Shown here: positions 54,578 to 62,349 of the stretch, one piece after another | Layout of the letters: each line of letters opens with the position of its first letter | How positions within the stretch are numbered: position 1 is the first letter of the stretch | Source: Porticoccaceae bacterium | GTDB lineage: Bacteria; Pseudomonadota; Gammaproteobacteria; Pseudomonadales; Porticoccaceae | Direction: 5' to 3' | DNA: 64,000 bases | Assembly (NCBI GenBank): GCA_018069525.1 | Contig: JAGPUQ010000005.1 | Location: 1-64,000 of the forward strand | Made by a program: the position numbers and the translations under genes | The notes under the pieces: model-generated | Database searches by the model: none | Told to the model about the DNA's origin: nothing | Seen by the model: the letters and a program-made list of their open reading frames with translations, nothing else

Positions 54578-56349
54578 AACACGGACGCCTGGGTGACCTG
54601 ATAGAGAAATTTCTGCATATCCCACGCCGCTGTCGGGCAACGCTCAGCACACAAACCACAGTGCAAACACACGTCTTCGTCTTTAACCATGACCCGCCCA
54701 GTTTTGAGATTATCGGACACGTAGATCGCCTGTTCCAGGTCGTCGGCAGGAACACGCAAACTCTGCCGCAGCGCGGGTTCATCATCGTTGTCTATAAAAT
54801 TAATGCAATCGGTTGGACAGATGTCCATGCAGGCGTCGCACTCAATACACAGAGCTTCTGAAAACACCGTTTGCACGTCGCAATTAAGACAGCGTTCCGC
54901 TTCTTTAAAGGCGGTGGCGATATCGAAACCCAATTCAACTTCCAGCCGACGATCTTTAAGTGCGGATTTTTTATCGGCGTGGGGTACTTTGTAACGCAGA
55001 TCCTCCTCTATCGAGCTGTCGTAGCTCCACTCGTGGATACCCATTTTCTGGCTAACCAACGTGACGCCCGGCAAGGGTCGCTCGGCGACATTGTCGCCCT
55101 GGCAAAAAGAGTCGATTGAAATCGCAGCCTGATGACCGTGGGCGACGGCGGTAATAATATTTTCCGGTCCGAAGGCCGCGTCCCCACCGAAAAACACTTT
55201 GGGATTACTCGACTGAAAGGTAATGCGATCCACTTCCGGCATTTCCCATTGATCAAAGGCAATATCAATGTCTCGCTCGATCCAGGGAAAAGCGTTTTCC
55301 TGACCAATGGCAATCAACACCTCGTCGCAGGCATAGAACGCGGGTTCTTCCCCGGTAGATACCAGAGAGCGTTTGCCCGCATCGTTGTATTCGGCGACAA
55401 CCCGATCAAAGGTCATGCCCACCAACTTGTCGTTTTCCAGGACAAATTCGAGGGGCACGTGATTATCAATAATGGGAATATCTTCGGTTTGGGCGTCGTC
55501 TTTTTCCCAGGGCGAGGCCTTCATGTCAGCAAAGGGACTGCGCACGATGACCTTGACCTCTTCACCCCCTAAGCGACGGGCGGTGCGGCAACAATCCATC
55601 GCGGTATTACCGCCACCGAGCACAATCACCCGCTTGCCAATTTTTTTGGTGTGTTCAAAGGCCACACTACCCAGCCAGTCAATACCAATATGGATAGAAG
55701 CATCAGCCGCTTCGCGACCCGGAACATTCAAATCGCGACCCTTGGGGGCACCCGAACCGACAAACACCGCGTCGTAGCCTTGCCCAAGTAAATCTTTCAG
55801 ACTCTCAACGTAGGTATCGAACTGACTCACCACCCCCATATTCAGAATGTAGTTAACCTCTTCGTCGAGCACGGTTTCCGGCAGACGGAAGGAGGGAATC
55901 TGGCTGCGCATAAAACCGCCGCCCTTGATTTGCTCGTCGTAGAGGTCGAGCTGATAACCCAGCGGGGCTAAATCACGGGCTACGGTCAAGGCCGCTGGCC
56001 CGGCGCCCACTAAAGCGACACGCTTGCCGTTTTTTTGCGTCGGTATTTTGGGTAGACGATCGCTGATATCGGCTTTGTTATCGGCCGCGACGCGCTTGAG
56101 GCGACAAATGGCCACCGGTTCATCCTCGACCCGGCCACGGCGACAGGCGGGTTCGCAGGGACGATCGCAGGTGCGACCAAGTACGCCGGGAAACACATTG
56201 GATTCCCAGTTGACCATATAGGCGTCGGTATAGCGTTCGGCGGCAATTAAACGGATGTATTCCGGCACAGGAGTGTGCGCCGGGCAGGCGTGTTGGCAGT
56301 CCACTACCCGGTGAAAATATTCCGGGTTACTCGTATCTGTTGGCTTCAA
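54574..56349 (-). CDS. GltD-like FeS flavoprotein with C-terminal 2x[4Fe-4S] ferredoxin domain
   Basis: A 591-residue NAD(P)-dependent flavoprotein. The N-terminal domain has CQHACPAHTPVPEYIRL and GRTCDRPCEPACRRGRVED for [4Fe-4S] clusters, followed by the FAD motif VALVGAGPAALTVARDLAPL, the NAD(P) motif IVLGGGNTAMDCCRTARRLGG, and FFGGDAAFGPENIITAVAHGHQ. The C-terminus has CIECDACMDICPTDC and CLHCGLCAERCPTAAWD. It probably passes electrons between the coupled oxoacid oxidoreductase and NAD(P)H. I use the TTG at 56349, since GGAGG lies seven bases upstream; the TTG at 56355 is too close to it. Confidence 0.9.
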   Translation of the reverse strand: MKPTDTSNPEYFHRVVDCQHACPAHTPVPEYIRLIAAERYTDAYMVNWESNVFPGVLGRTCDRPCEPACRRGRVEDEPVAICRLKRVAADNKADISDRLPKIPTQKNGKRVALVGAGPAALTVARDLAPLGYQLDLYDEQIKGGGFMRSQIPSFRLPETVLDEEVNYILNMGVVSQFDTYVESLKDLLGQGYDAVFVGSGAPKGRDLNVPGREAADASIHIGIDWLGSVAFEHTKKIGKRVIVLGGGNTAMDCCRTARRLGGEEVKVIVRSPFADMKASPWEKDDAQTEDIPIIDNHVPLEFVLENDKLVGMTFDRVVAEYNDAGKRSLVSTGEEPAFYACDEVLIAIGQENAFPWIERDIDIAFDQWEMPEVDRITFQSSNPKVFFGGDAAFGPENIITAVAHGHQAAISIDSFCQGDNVAERPLPGVTLVSQKMGIHEWSYDSSIEEDLRYKVPHADKKSALKDRRLEVELGFDIATAFKEAERCLNCDVQTVFSEALCIECDACMDICPTDCINFIDNDDEPALRQSLRVPADDLEQAIYVSDNLKTGRVMVKDEDVCLHCGLCAERCPTAAWDMQKFLYQVTQASVL

Positions 56350-56717
56350 CCTCAAACCTCCGGAGGTCGTGGTGAGTTAACGGTTTTGCGTACTACTTTG
56401 CGAACATTCTTGCGTCTATTCTCACAGGGATTTCCCACTGAAATTTCCCAAAAAGGTTTCTCACGAGGATTTTCCAAGCGTACCGCAACCTGAACAAAAA
56501 TATCATTACATACAATCAGTTAACATTTTAAACCGCACAGCAGAAACGAGTACTCGCCGACCTCAGGAACAAGCGAATAAGACCTGAGATGAGAGTTGGT
56601 CAATATGTTTGCGCGAGTTGATGAATTAAACCTCAAAACACCACCTCTACGCAATTAGGGATTGGCTATATCTACTGTTAAAAATCGCATATGGTCAGTA
56701 GAAAAAGTTATATGGCG
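56350..56717. other. 368-nt intergenic gap without a gene
   Basis: No open frame of substance is present. Loose repeats of TTCTCAC-GGATTTTCC type occur at about 56410-56475. The promoter of the downstream flavoprotein-oxidoreductase genes (minus strand) probably lies here. Confidence 0.6.
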
Positions 56718-58616
56718 TTAATTCACCGGGTATCCCAGGGTAAGTAACGACGCCGTAATTTCATCCAAAATCACGGGATCATCAATGGTTGCAGGCATCT
56801 TCCAAACCTCGTTATCGGCGATCTTGCGCATAGTGGCGCGCAGTACTTTTCCGGAGCGAGTTTTAGGCAGGCGTTTCACCACCGTGCACAATTTAAAAGC
56901 CGCTACCGGACCAATTTTTTCACGCACCGATTGAATGGCCTCGCGACAGATTTCATCCTCGGATCGACTAACCCCATCGTTCAACACCATTACGCCCAGT
57001 GGTAACTGGCCTTTCATCGCATCGGTAACACCGATCACCGCGCACTCGGCAACATCGGGATGAGCGGCCAACACTTCTTCCATGGCACCGGTAGATAAAC
57101 GATGTCCGGCGACATTGATGACGTCGTCGGTGCGGGCCATCACAAAAACATAACCATTTGTGTCGATATAACCGGCATCACCGGTTTCGTAATAACCGGG
57201 AAAGGTCTTAAAGTAAGAAGAGACAAAGCGCTCGTCGTTACCCCATAGCGTGGTAAAGGCTCCTGGCGGCAACGGCAGCTTCAGCGCCAGCGCCCCGATC
57301 TCTCCGGCGGGCAAGACCTTGCCCTCACCATCAAGCACCTCAAGAACAAAGCCCGGTACGGGTTTAGTGGGCGAACCCGGCACCACCGGCAGTAATTCAA
57401 TGCCCCGACAATTGGAGCACGCAGGCCAGCCCAATTCGGTTTGCCACCAGTGATCAATCACCGGCACTTTGAGCTTATCCTCAGCCCAGCTCAGTGTATC
57501 GGGGTCGCAGCGCTCGCCCGCTAGATATAGGGTCTCGAAGCTGGGCAGCTGATATTGTTTTAAATATTCGCCCTGCGGATCCTCTTTTTTAATGGCTCGA
57601 AAGGCCGTGGGCGCGGTAAACAGCGCTTTAACACCGTATTCCGCAATCACCCGCCAGTAAGCTCCTGGGTCGGGTGTGCCCACTGGCTTACCTTCATAGA
57701 GCAGGGAGGTGCTGCCATTAAATAACGGACCATAAACAATATAGGAATGCCCTACCACCCAGCCTACGTCAGACGCCGCCCAAAACACGTCGCCCGGATT
57801 AATGTCGTAGACGTGTTTCATGCTCCAGTGCAGCGACACCACACAACCACCGGTATCGCGCACTACGCCTTTGGGTTCACCAGTGGTTCCTGACGTATAA
57901 AGTACATAAAGCGGATGACCCGCTTCAACCGGTGTGCAATCGGCGGGCGTCGCCGTCGCCTCCAGCTCGCTCCAGTCCAGATCGCGCCCGGCGACCATTT
58001 CGCCAGCCAAAGCATCGCGCTGTAAAATAATGCAGGTCTCGGGTTTGTGTGCCGACAGTTCAATAGCCTCGTCCAACAGGGGCTTATAGGGCACCAGACG
58101 TCCCGGCTCGATACCGCAGGATGCCGCCAACACCATCTTGGCTTGTACATCGTCGATACGCACCGCCAGCTCGTTGGCCGCAAAACCACCAAACACCACC
58201 GAGTGAATCGCTCCAAGGCGGGCGCAGGCGAGCATGGCAATAGTCGCCTCGGGCACCATCGGCATATAGATAATCACCCGATCGCCTTTTTCGATACCCT
58301 GGGCTTTTAAGGCCCCGGCAAACCGAGCCACTCGGTCAAGCAACTCGCGATAGGTGAAGGTTTGTTTGGTGCCGGTGACCGGGCTGTCGTAAATCAGTGC
58401 GGCCTGTTCGGCCCGACCACCCGCCACATGTCGGTCGAGGGCGTTGTAACAGGCGTTGAGCACACCGTCGGGAAACCACTTAATAAATGGCGGCGCACTA
58501 TTGTCGAGTACGATTTTCGGCTCGGTGTACCAGTCGATTCCACTGGCCGCTTGCTGCCAAAAGCCTTCCGGGTCGTCACAGGCTCGCTGATATACCTCAT
58601 CGTATTCACCCGACAT
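56718..58616 (-). CDS. prpE: Propionyl-CoA synthetase-like acyl-CoA ligase PrpE
   Basis: An AMP-forming ligase of 632 residues, shorter and distinct from the Acs at 34369. Starts EYDEVYQRACDDPEGFWQQA; the core has LYTSGTTGEPKGVVRDTGG, DHWWQTELGWPACSNC, YYETGDAGYIDTNGYVFVMA and KTRSGKVLRATMRKIA. The GYVDxxGYxxxxxRTDDVINVAGHR block and the ELGWPACSN segment are typical of PrpE. It lies upstream of the oxoacid oxidoreductase operon on the same strand, separated by 368 bases. Confidence 0.9.
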   Translation of the reverse strand: MSGEYDEVYQRACDDPEGFWQQAASGIDWYTEPKIVLDNSAPPFIKWFPDGVLNACYNALDRHVAGGRAEQAALIYDSPVTGTKQTFTYRELLDRVARFAGALKAQGIEKGDRVIIYMPMVPEATIAMLACARLGAIHSVVFGGFAANELAVRIDDVQAKMVLAASCGIEPGRLVPYKPLLDEAIELSAHKPETCIILQRDALAGEMVAGRDLDWSELEATATPADCTPVEAGHPLYVLYTSGTTGEPKGVVRDTGGCVVSLHWSMKHVYDINPGDVFWAASDVGWVVGHSYIVYGPLFNGSTSLLYEGKPVGTPDPGAYWRVIAEYGVKALFTAPTAFRAIKKEDPQGEYLKQYQLPSFETLYLAGERCDPDTLSWAEDKLKVPVIDHWWQTELGWPACSNCRGIELLPVVPGSPTKPVPGFVLEVLDGEGKVLPAGEIGALALKLPLPPGAFTTLWGNDERFVSSYFKTFPGYYETGDAGYIDTNGYVFVMARTDDVINVAGHRLSTGAMEEVLAAHPDVAECAVIGVTDAMKGQLPLGVMVLNDGVSRSEDEICREAIQSVREKIGPVAAFKLCTVVKRLPKTRSGKVLRATMRKIADNEVWKMPATIDDPVILDEITASLLTLGYPVN

Positions 58617-58727
58617 CGTTGCGCTCTCCCCAATTCAATTATTTTCAAACATGTATTTTTAAATAGGTGTTTTTACGGCTTTGCGTGCTAATAGCCTATC
58701 TTCGAGACACCAATTAACTTGCCAACA

Positions 58728-59552
58728 CTAATCTTCCAATACCATTCCCGCTCCACAAAACTTGCAGTGCATGGCGTCGACATCGTGGCCACTACGCTCG
58801 CAGGTCGAGCAGGTCCGCGAATGCCTCCCCCTGCCTAGTTGGCCCGCCAATTCGGCGGTAACAATACCGGTAGGTATTGCGATAATAGAATACCCCACCA
58901 ACATCGCTACGGTGGAAATCATCTGCCCCAGAACCGTTTGCGGTGCAATATCGCCGTAGCCCACGGTGGTAATTGTCACAATTGTCCAATAAATACTTTT
59001 GGGAATACTGGTAAAGCCATTCTCCGGTCCTTCCACCACAAACATTAGGCTACCAAACACAAAACTTAATATCATTACAGTAAAGAAAAACACCAACATT
59101 TTGCGTCGCGCCAAATACAGCGAATGCAGTAAAATATTAGCTTCCGCCAAATAGCGTATGAGCTTGAAGACACGAAATACCCGCAGTACCCGCAGGATAC
59201 GGATAATCAGCAGATATTTGGCTCCCGTAACCACCAGGGCCAGGTAGGAAGGAATCACTGAAATCAGATCAATTAAGCCATAAAAACTGAAAATATAGCG
59301 AAATGGGCGATTTGTAATATAAATACGCACGAAATATTCGACCGTGAAGAGTAGCGTAAACATCCACTCCAAATACAAAAACCAGGTACCGAAATTCAGA
59401 TGCAGTGCTTCTACGGAATCGAGTACCACCGCAGCCACACTAGCTAAAATGGCATAAATCAACACCACATCAAACAATTGTCCGGCGGGGGTATCCGTGC
59501 CGAAGATAATAAGCTCCAGGCGCTCGCGCAAGCTATCTAGTTTTTCTGACAT
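58728..59552 (-). CDS. Voltage-gated-type potassium channel with C-terminal zinc ribbon
   Basis: A 274-residue six-helix ion channel subunit. S4 is an arginine-rich helix (IIRILRVLRVFRVFKLIRYL), the pore loop carries the K+ selectivity filter TTVGYGDIAP, and S6 follows. After S6 a cytoplasmic tail ends in CSTCERSGHDVDAMHCKFCGAG, two CxxC pairs forming a zinc ribbon. There is no TrkA-N/RCK domain. Transcribed divergently from the APC permease gene. Confidence 0.93.
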   Translation of the reverse strand: MSEKLDSLRERLELIIFGTDTPAGQLFDVVLIYAILASVAAVVLDSVEALHLNFGTWFLYLEWMFTLLFTVEYFVRIYITNRPFRYIFSFYGLIDLISVIPSYLALVVTGAKYLLIIRILRVLRVFRVFKLIRYLAEANILLHSLYLARRKMLVFFFTVMILSFVFGSLMFVVEGPENGFTSIPKSIYWTIVTITTVGYGDIAPQTVLGQMISTVAMLVGYSIIAIPTGIVTAELAGQLGRGRHSRTCSTCERSGHDVDAMHCKFCGAGMVLED

Positions 59553-59626
59553 CTTCCCTCACCGTTAAAAATTTGGCCTGTAAGGCCTGTTCGCAAACCA
59601 GCATTATAACCGCAGCCGAGCACCGC

Positions 59627-59632
59627 TATAAT
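59627..59632 (+). promoter_or_regulatory. TATAAT box 8 bases before the permease ATG (possible leaderless mRNA)
   Basis: A perfect -10 hexamer ends 7 bases before the ATG at 59640, so transcription would start at or near the start codon. No ribosome site is visible between them. The -35 region is weak. Confidence 0.45.
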
Positions 59633-59639
59633 CCCCCTT

Positions 59640-60869
59640 ATGACTAGCTCTAAAAACAACGCAAACATGACTACCCCAACGCCACTAAAACGCGTGTTGG
59701 GTACCACCCGTATCACGCTCTACGGGGTCGGTACTATTGTCGGTGCGGGTATTTATGTACTGCTTGGTGAAGTTGTCGCGGCCAGTGGTACGTTCTCGGC
59801 TCTATCATTCTTGCTGGCCGCGGTGATTGTCAGTTTTAGCGCTTACTCCTACGCTCATCTAACACGGAGATTTCCGGTAAGCGCCGGCGAGGCCGTCTAT
59901 GTGCAGGAAGCCTTTGGCCTGCCCACCGTGTCGAGCGCGGTAGGCTGGGTGATTGTAGTTGCCGGTATAGTCTCTGCGGCCACCATCGCCAATGGTTTCA
60001 CCGGCTATTTCAAGCTTTTCGCTGCCTGGCCCTCCCCCTTAATCATCGTGTTACTAGTAGCCTTGCTCACCAGCATCGCCGCCTGGGGTGTTAGTGTTTC
60101 AGTATCGGTCGCAGCGGTCTCCGCGATACTGGAGTTTGCGGGTTTAATTTTAGTCATCTACGCGGGTGGCGAAAAAATCCCGGCGCTGCTAGACAATGCA
60201 TCGAACTATCTCATACCCGACACTAGTATCGCCTGGGCCGGTGTTGGCACCGGGGCTTTTATCGCTTTTTACGCCTTTATCGGCTTTGAAGATATGGTCA
60301 ATATGGCCGAAGAGGTGAAGAACCCGGAGCGCACCCTGCCCCGTAGTATCCTGATTGCCCTGGCGGTTTCGACGATTCTGTACCTTCTGGTCGCCCTGAC
60401 CGCACTGGCAGCCTTGCCCATTGATGAGCTGGCAGGATCGGAAGCGCCACTAGCCATGATTGTTGAACGCAATACCAATATACCAGTATGGACTATCGGC
60501 AGTATTGGTATGATTGCGGTCGTCAATGGCGCCTTGCTACAAATTATTATGGCCTCGCGCATGCTCTACGGGATGGGCAAACGCGGGCTGGCACCAGCGC
60601 TGTTGTCGTCGGTAAACAAGCATACGCAAACGCCTCTGCTAGCGACCGTATTAATCGGTGGATTAGTATTAGGTTTTGCACTTGCGCTGCCGTTATCGAC
60701 ACTTGCACAATTAACCAGCGGCTTAATCCTACTGGTATTTACCCTGGTGAACCTGGCGCTGTTTGTGTTAAATCTGCGAGACGGCATTCCCGGGCTCTGG
60801 CCGCGACTTATTCCATTGATGGGCACTATTTTATGCGCCGGCTTTATTGCCCGGCACTTATTAAGTTAA
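59640..60869 (+). CDS. APC-superfamily amino acid permease
   Basis: A 409-residue transporter with about 11-12 helices. The N-terminal TRITLYGVGTIVGAGIYVLLGEV is the substrate-binding helix motif of the APC family, with SAGEAVYVQEAFGLPTVSSAVGW and FIAFYAFIGFEDMVNMAEEVKNPERTLPRS typical of the group. Slightly short for the family at the C-terminus. Substrate unknown. Possibly leaderless. Confidence 0.9.
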   Translation: MTSSKNNANMTTPTPLKRVLGTTRITLYGVGTIVGAGIYVLLGEVVAASGTFSALSFLLAAVIVSFSAYSYAHLTRRFPVSAGEAVYVQEAFGLPTVSSAVGWVIVVAGIVSAATIANGFTGYFKLFAAWPSPLIIVLLVALLTSIAAWGVSVSVSVAAVSAILEFAGLILVIYAGGEKIPALLDNASNYLIPDTSIAWAGVGTGAFIAFYAFIGFEDMVNMAEEVKNPERTLPRSILIALAVSTILYLLVALTALAALPIDELAGSEAPLAMIVERNTNIPVWTIGSIGMIAVVNGALLQIIMASRMLYGMGKRGLAPALLSSVNKHTQTPLLATVLIGGLVLGFALALPLSTLAQLTSGLILLVFTLVNLALFVLNLRDGIPGLWPRLIPLMGTILCAGFIARHLLS

Positions 60870-60899
60870 TAAAATCAACTCAGGGGAGATACCCTATTT

Positions 60900-61928
60900 A
60901 TGTCCGTATCCGTACCTACATCTACACTGAAGCCTCTACCCGAAACCATGCAGTGTATTGAAATTACCGAAGCGGGCGGCCCCGAGGTATTGTCTCTCGC
61001 CACCCGAGCGCTACCGACACCCGGCGCCTCAGAAGTATTAATTCGAGTTATCGCCGCAGGCATTAATCGCCCGGATGTATTTCAGCGCCAGGGCGGCTAT
61101 CCACCCCCCGAGGGAGCATCCGATTTACCCGGACTGGAAGTCGCCGGAGAAATAGTCGCCCTGGGTAACAAAGACGGCCCATGGCAGGTCGGCGACCGAG
61201 TGTGCGCCCTGCTCTCCGGTGGCGGCTACGCCGAATACGCCGTCGCCCATCAGGATTTATGTCTACCGATACCCGACCCACTTTCGGCCACTGAGGCCGC
61301 AGCCCTACCGGAAACTTTTTTTACCGTGTGGCACAACGTATTTGAACGCGCCCGATTGAAAGCTGGTGAAGTTTTATTGGTTCACGGTGGTGCTAGCGGC
61401 ATTGGTACCACTGCCATTCAACTTGCTAAGGCATTAGGCGCACGGGTATTCACTACGGTGGGCAATGACGAAAAAGTGCGGGTGTGCGAAAAGCTGGGGG
61501 CCGAAAAGGCCTTCAACTATCACCACCACGACTTTGTCGAAGGCATCAAAACTACCTGCAAGGGTGCGAATGTCATCCTCGACATGGTCGGCGGCGACTA
61601 CGTACAAAGAAACATTCGCGCCGCCGCATTTCAGGGTCGTATTGTTTCCATCGCATTTCTGCGCGGCTCCAAAATCAAAATAGATCTAATGCCAGTAATG
61701 CTGAAGCAACTGGTGCTCACCGGCTCCACCTTGCGCAGCCAGCCGGTTGCCGACAAGGCCCGCATCGCCAATGGCCTGCGCAAGCAGATATGGCCCCTGC
61801 TGGCCAAGGGGCAAGTCAAGCCGCAGATACACACCGTCTTGCCACTGGCAGATGCCGCGAAAGCTCATCAACTGATGGAAAGTAATACCCATATCGGCAA
61901 AATTATTTTACGCGTCAGTGATGAATAA
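60900..61928 (+). CDS. NAD(P)H:quinone oxidoreductase, zinc-independent MDR family
   Basis: A 342-residue medium-chain dehydrogenase/reductase of the PIG3/QOR type. It has MQCIEITEAGGPEVLSL, INRPDVFQRQGGYPPPEGASDLPGLEVAGEI, and the nucleotide motif VHGGASGIGTTAIQLAKALGARV. There are no zinc-ligand cysteines. A later ATG at 60948 begins the conserved part. It overlaps yciH by 8 bases. Confidence 0.9.
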   Translation: MSVSVPTSTLKPLPETMQCIEITEAGGPEVLSLATRALPTPGASEVLIRVIAAGINRPDVFQRQGGYPPPEGASDLPGLEVAGEIVALGNKDGPWQVGDRVCALLSGGGYAEYAVAHQDLCLPIPDPLSATEAAALPETFFTVWHNVFERARLKAGEVLLVHGGASGIGTTAIQLAKALGARVFTTVGNDEKVRVCEKLGAEKAFNYHHHDFVEGIKTTCKGANVILDMVGGDYVQRNIRAAAFQGRIVSIAFLRGSKIKIDLMPVMLKQLVLTGSTLRSQPVADKARIANGLRKQIWPLLAKGQVKPQIHTVLPLADAAKAHQLMESNTHIGKIILRVSDE

Positions 61929-62349
61929 AAATTCCCGCCTGGTTTACAGCACCGATGGTGGACGGGTTAAAACCCCGGGGGATACTGATGGCGATTCGAA
62001 ACATAATGATTCAAAATACATTCCTTCAAAACATATTCCTTCAAAACATAGCCCTTCAAAAGCTGGTCGCTCTAAAACAGGCAGCGCCAAACAAGGCGCA
62101 GACAAAAATGATGGCATCGTGCGCATTCGGCGCGAAACCAGTGGTCGCAAGGGCAAAGGCGTCACCACCATTAACGGGCTAACCCTAGCAGAGAGTGAAC
62201 TAAAAGCCCTCGCTAAACAACTCAAACAAAATTGTAGTACTGGCGGCACCGTGAAGGATGGCGTTATTGAAATACAGGGCGATCACCGCGATAAGATTCG
62301 CGACATTCTCACTGACGCGGGCTATCAAGTGAAACTCGCCGGTGGTTAA
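61921..62349 (+). CDS. yciH: YciH/SUI1-type translation factor with repeat-bearing N-terminus
   Basis: A 142-residue homologue of eIF1. The C-terminal SUI1 domain runs VRIRRETSGRKGKGVTTING through LKQNCSTGGTVKDGVIEIQG and DHRDKIRDILTDAGYQVKLAG. E. coli YciH has 108 residues; the excess is an N-terminal Ser/Lys/Pro/His segment encoded by 15-nt repeats at 62010-62069. The ATG at 61921 overlaps the upstream stop; a GTG at 61918 is one codon earlier. Confidence 0.93.
   Translation: MNKNSRLVYSTDGGRVKTPGDTDGDSKHNDSKYIPSKHIPSKHSPSKAGRSKTGSAKQGADKNDGIVRIRRETSGRKGKGVTTINGLTLAESELKALAKQLKQNCSTGGTVKDGVIEIQGDHRDKIRDILTDAGYQVKLAGG
62010..62069. repeat. 15-nt tandem repeat x4 in yciH 5' part
   Basis: TTCAAAATACATTCC, TTCAAAACATATTCC, TTCAAAACATAGCCC and TTCAAAAGCTGGTCG start at 62010, 62025, 62040 and 62055. 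They encode Ser-Lys-x-x-Pro-like units. Confidence 0.92.
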
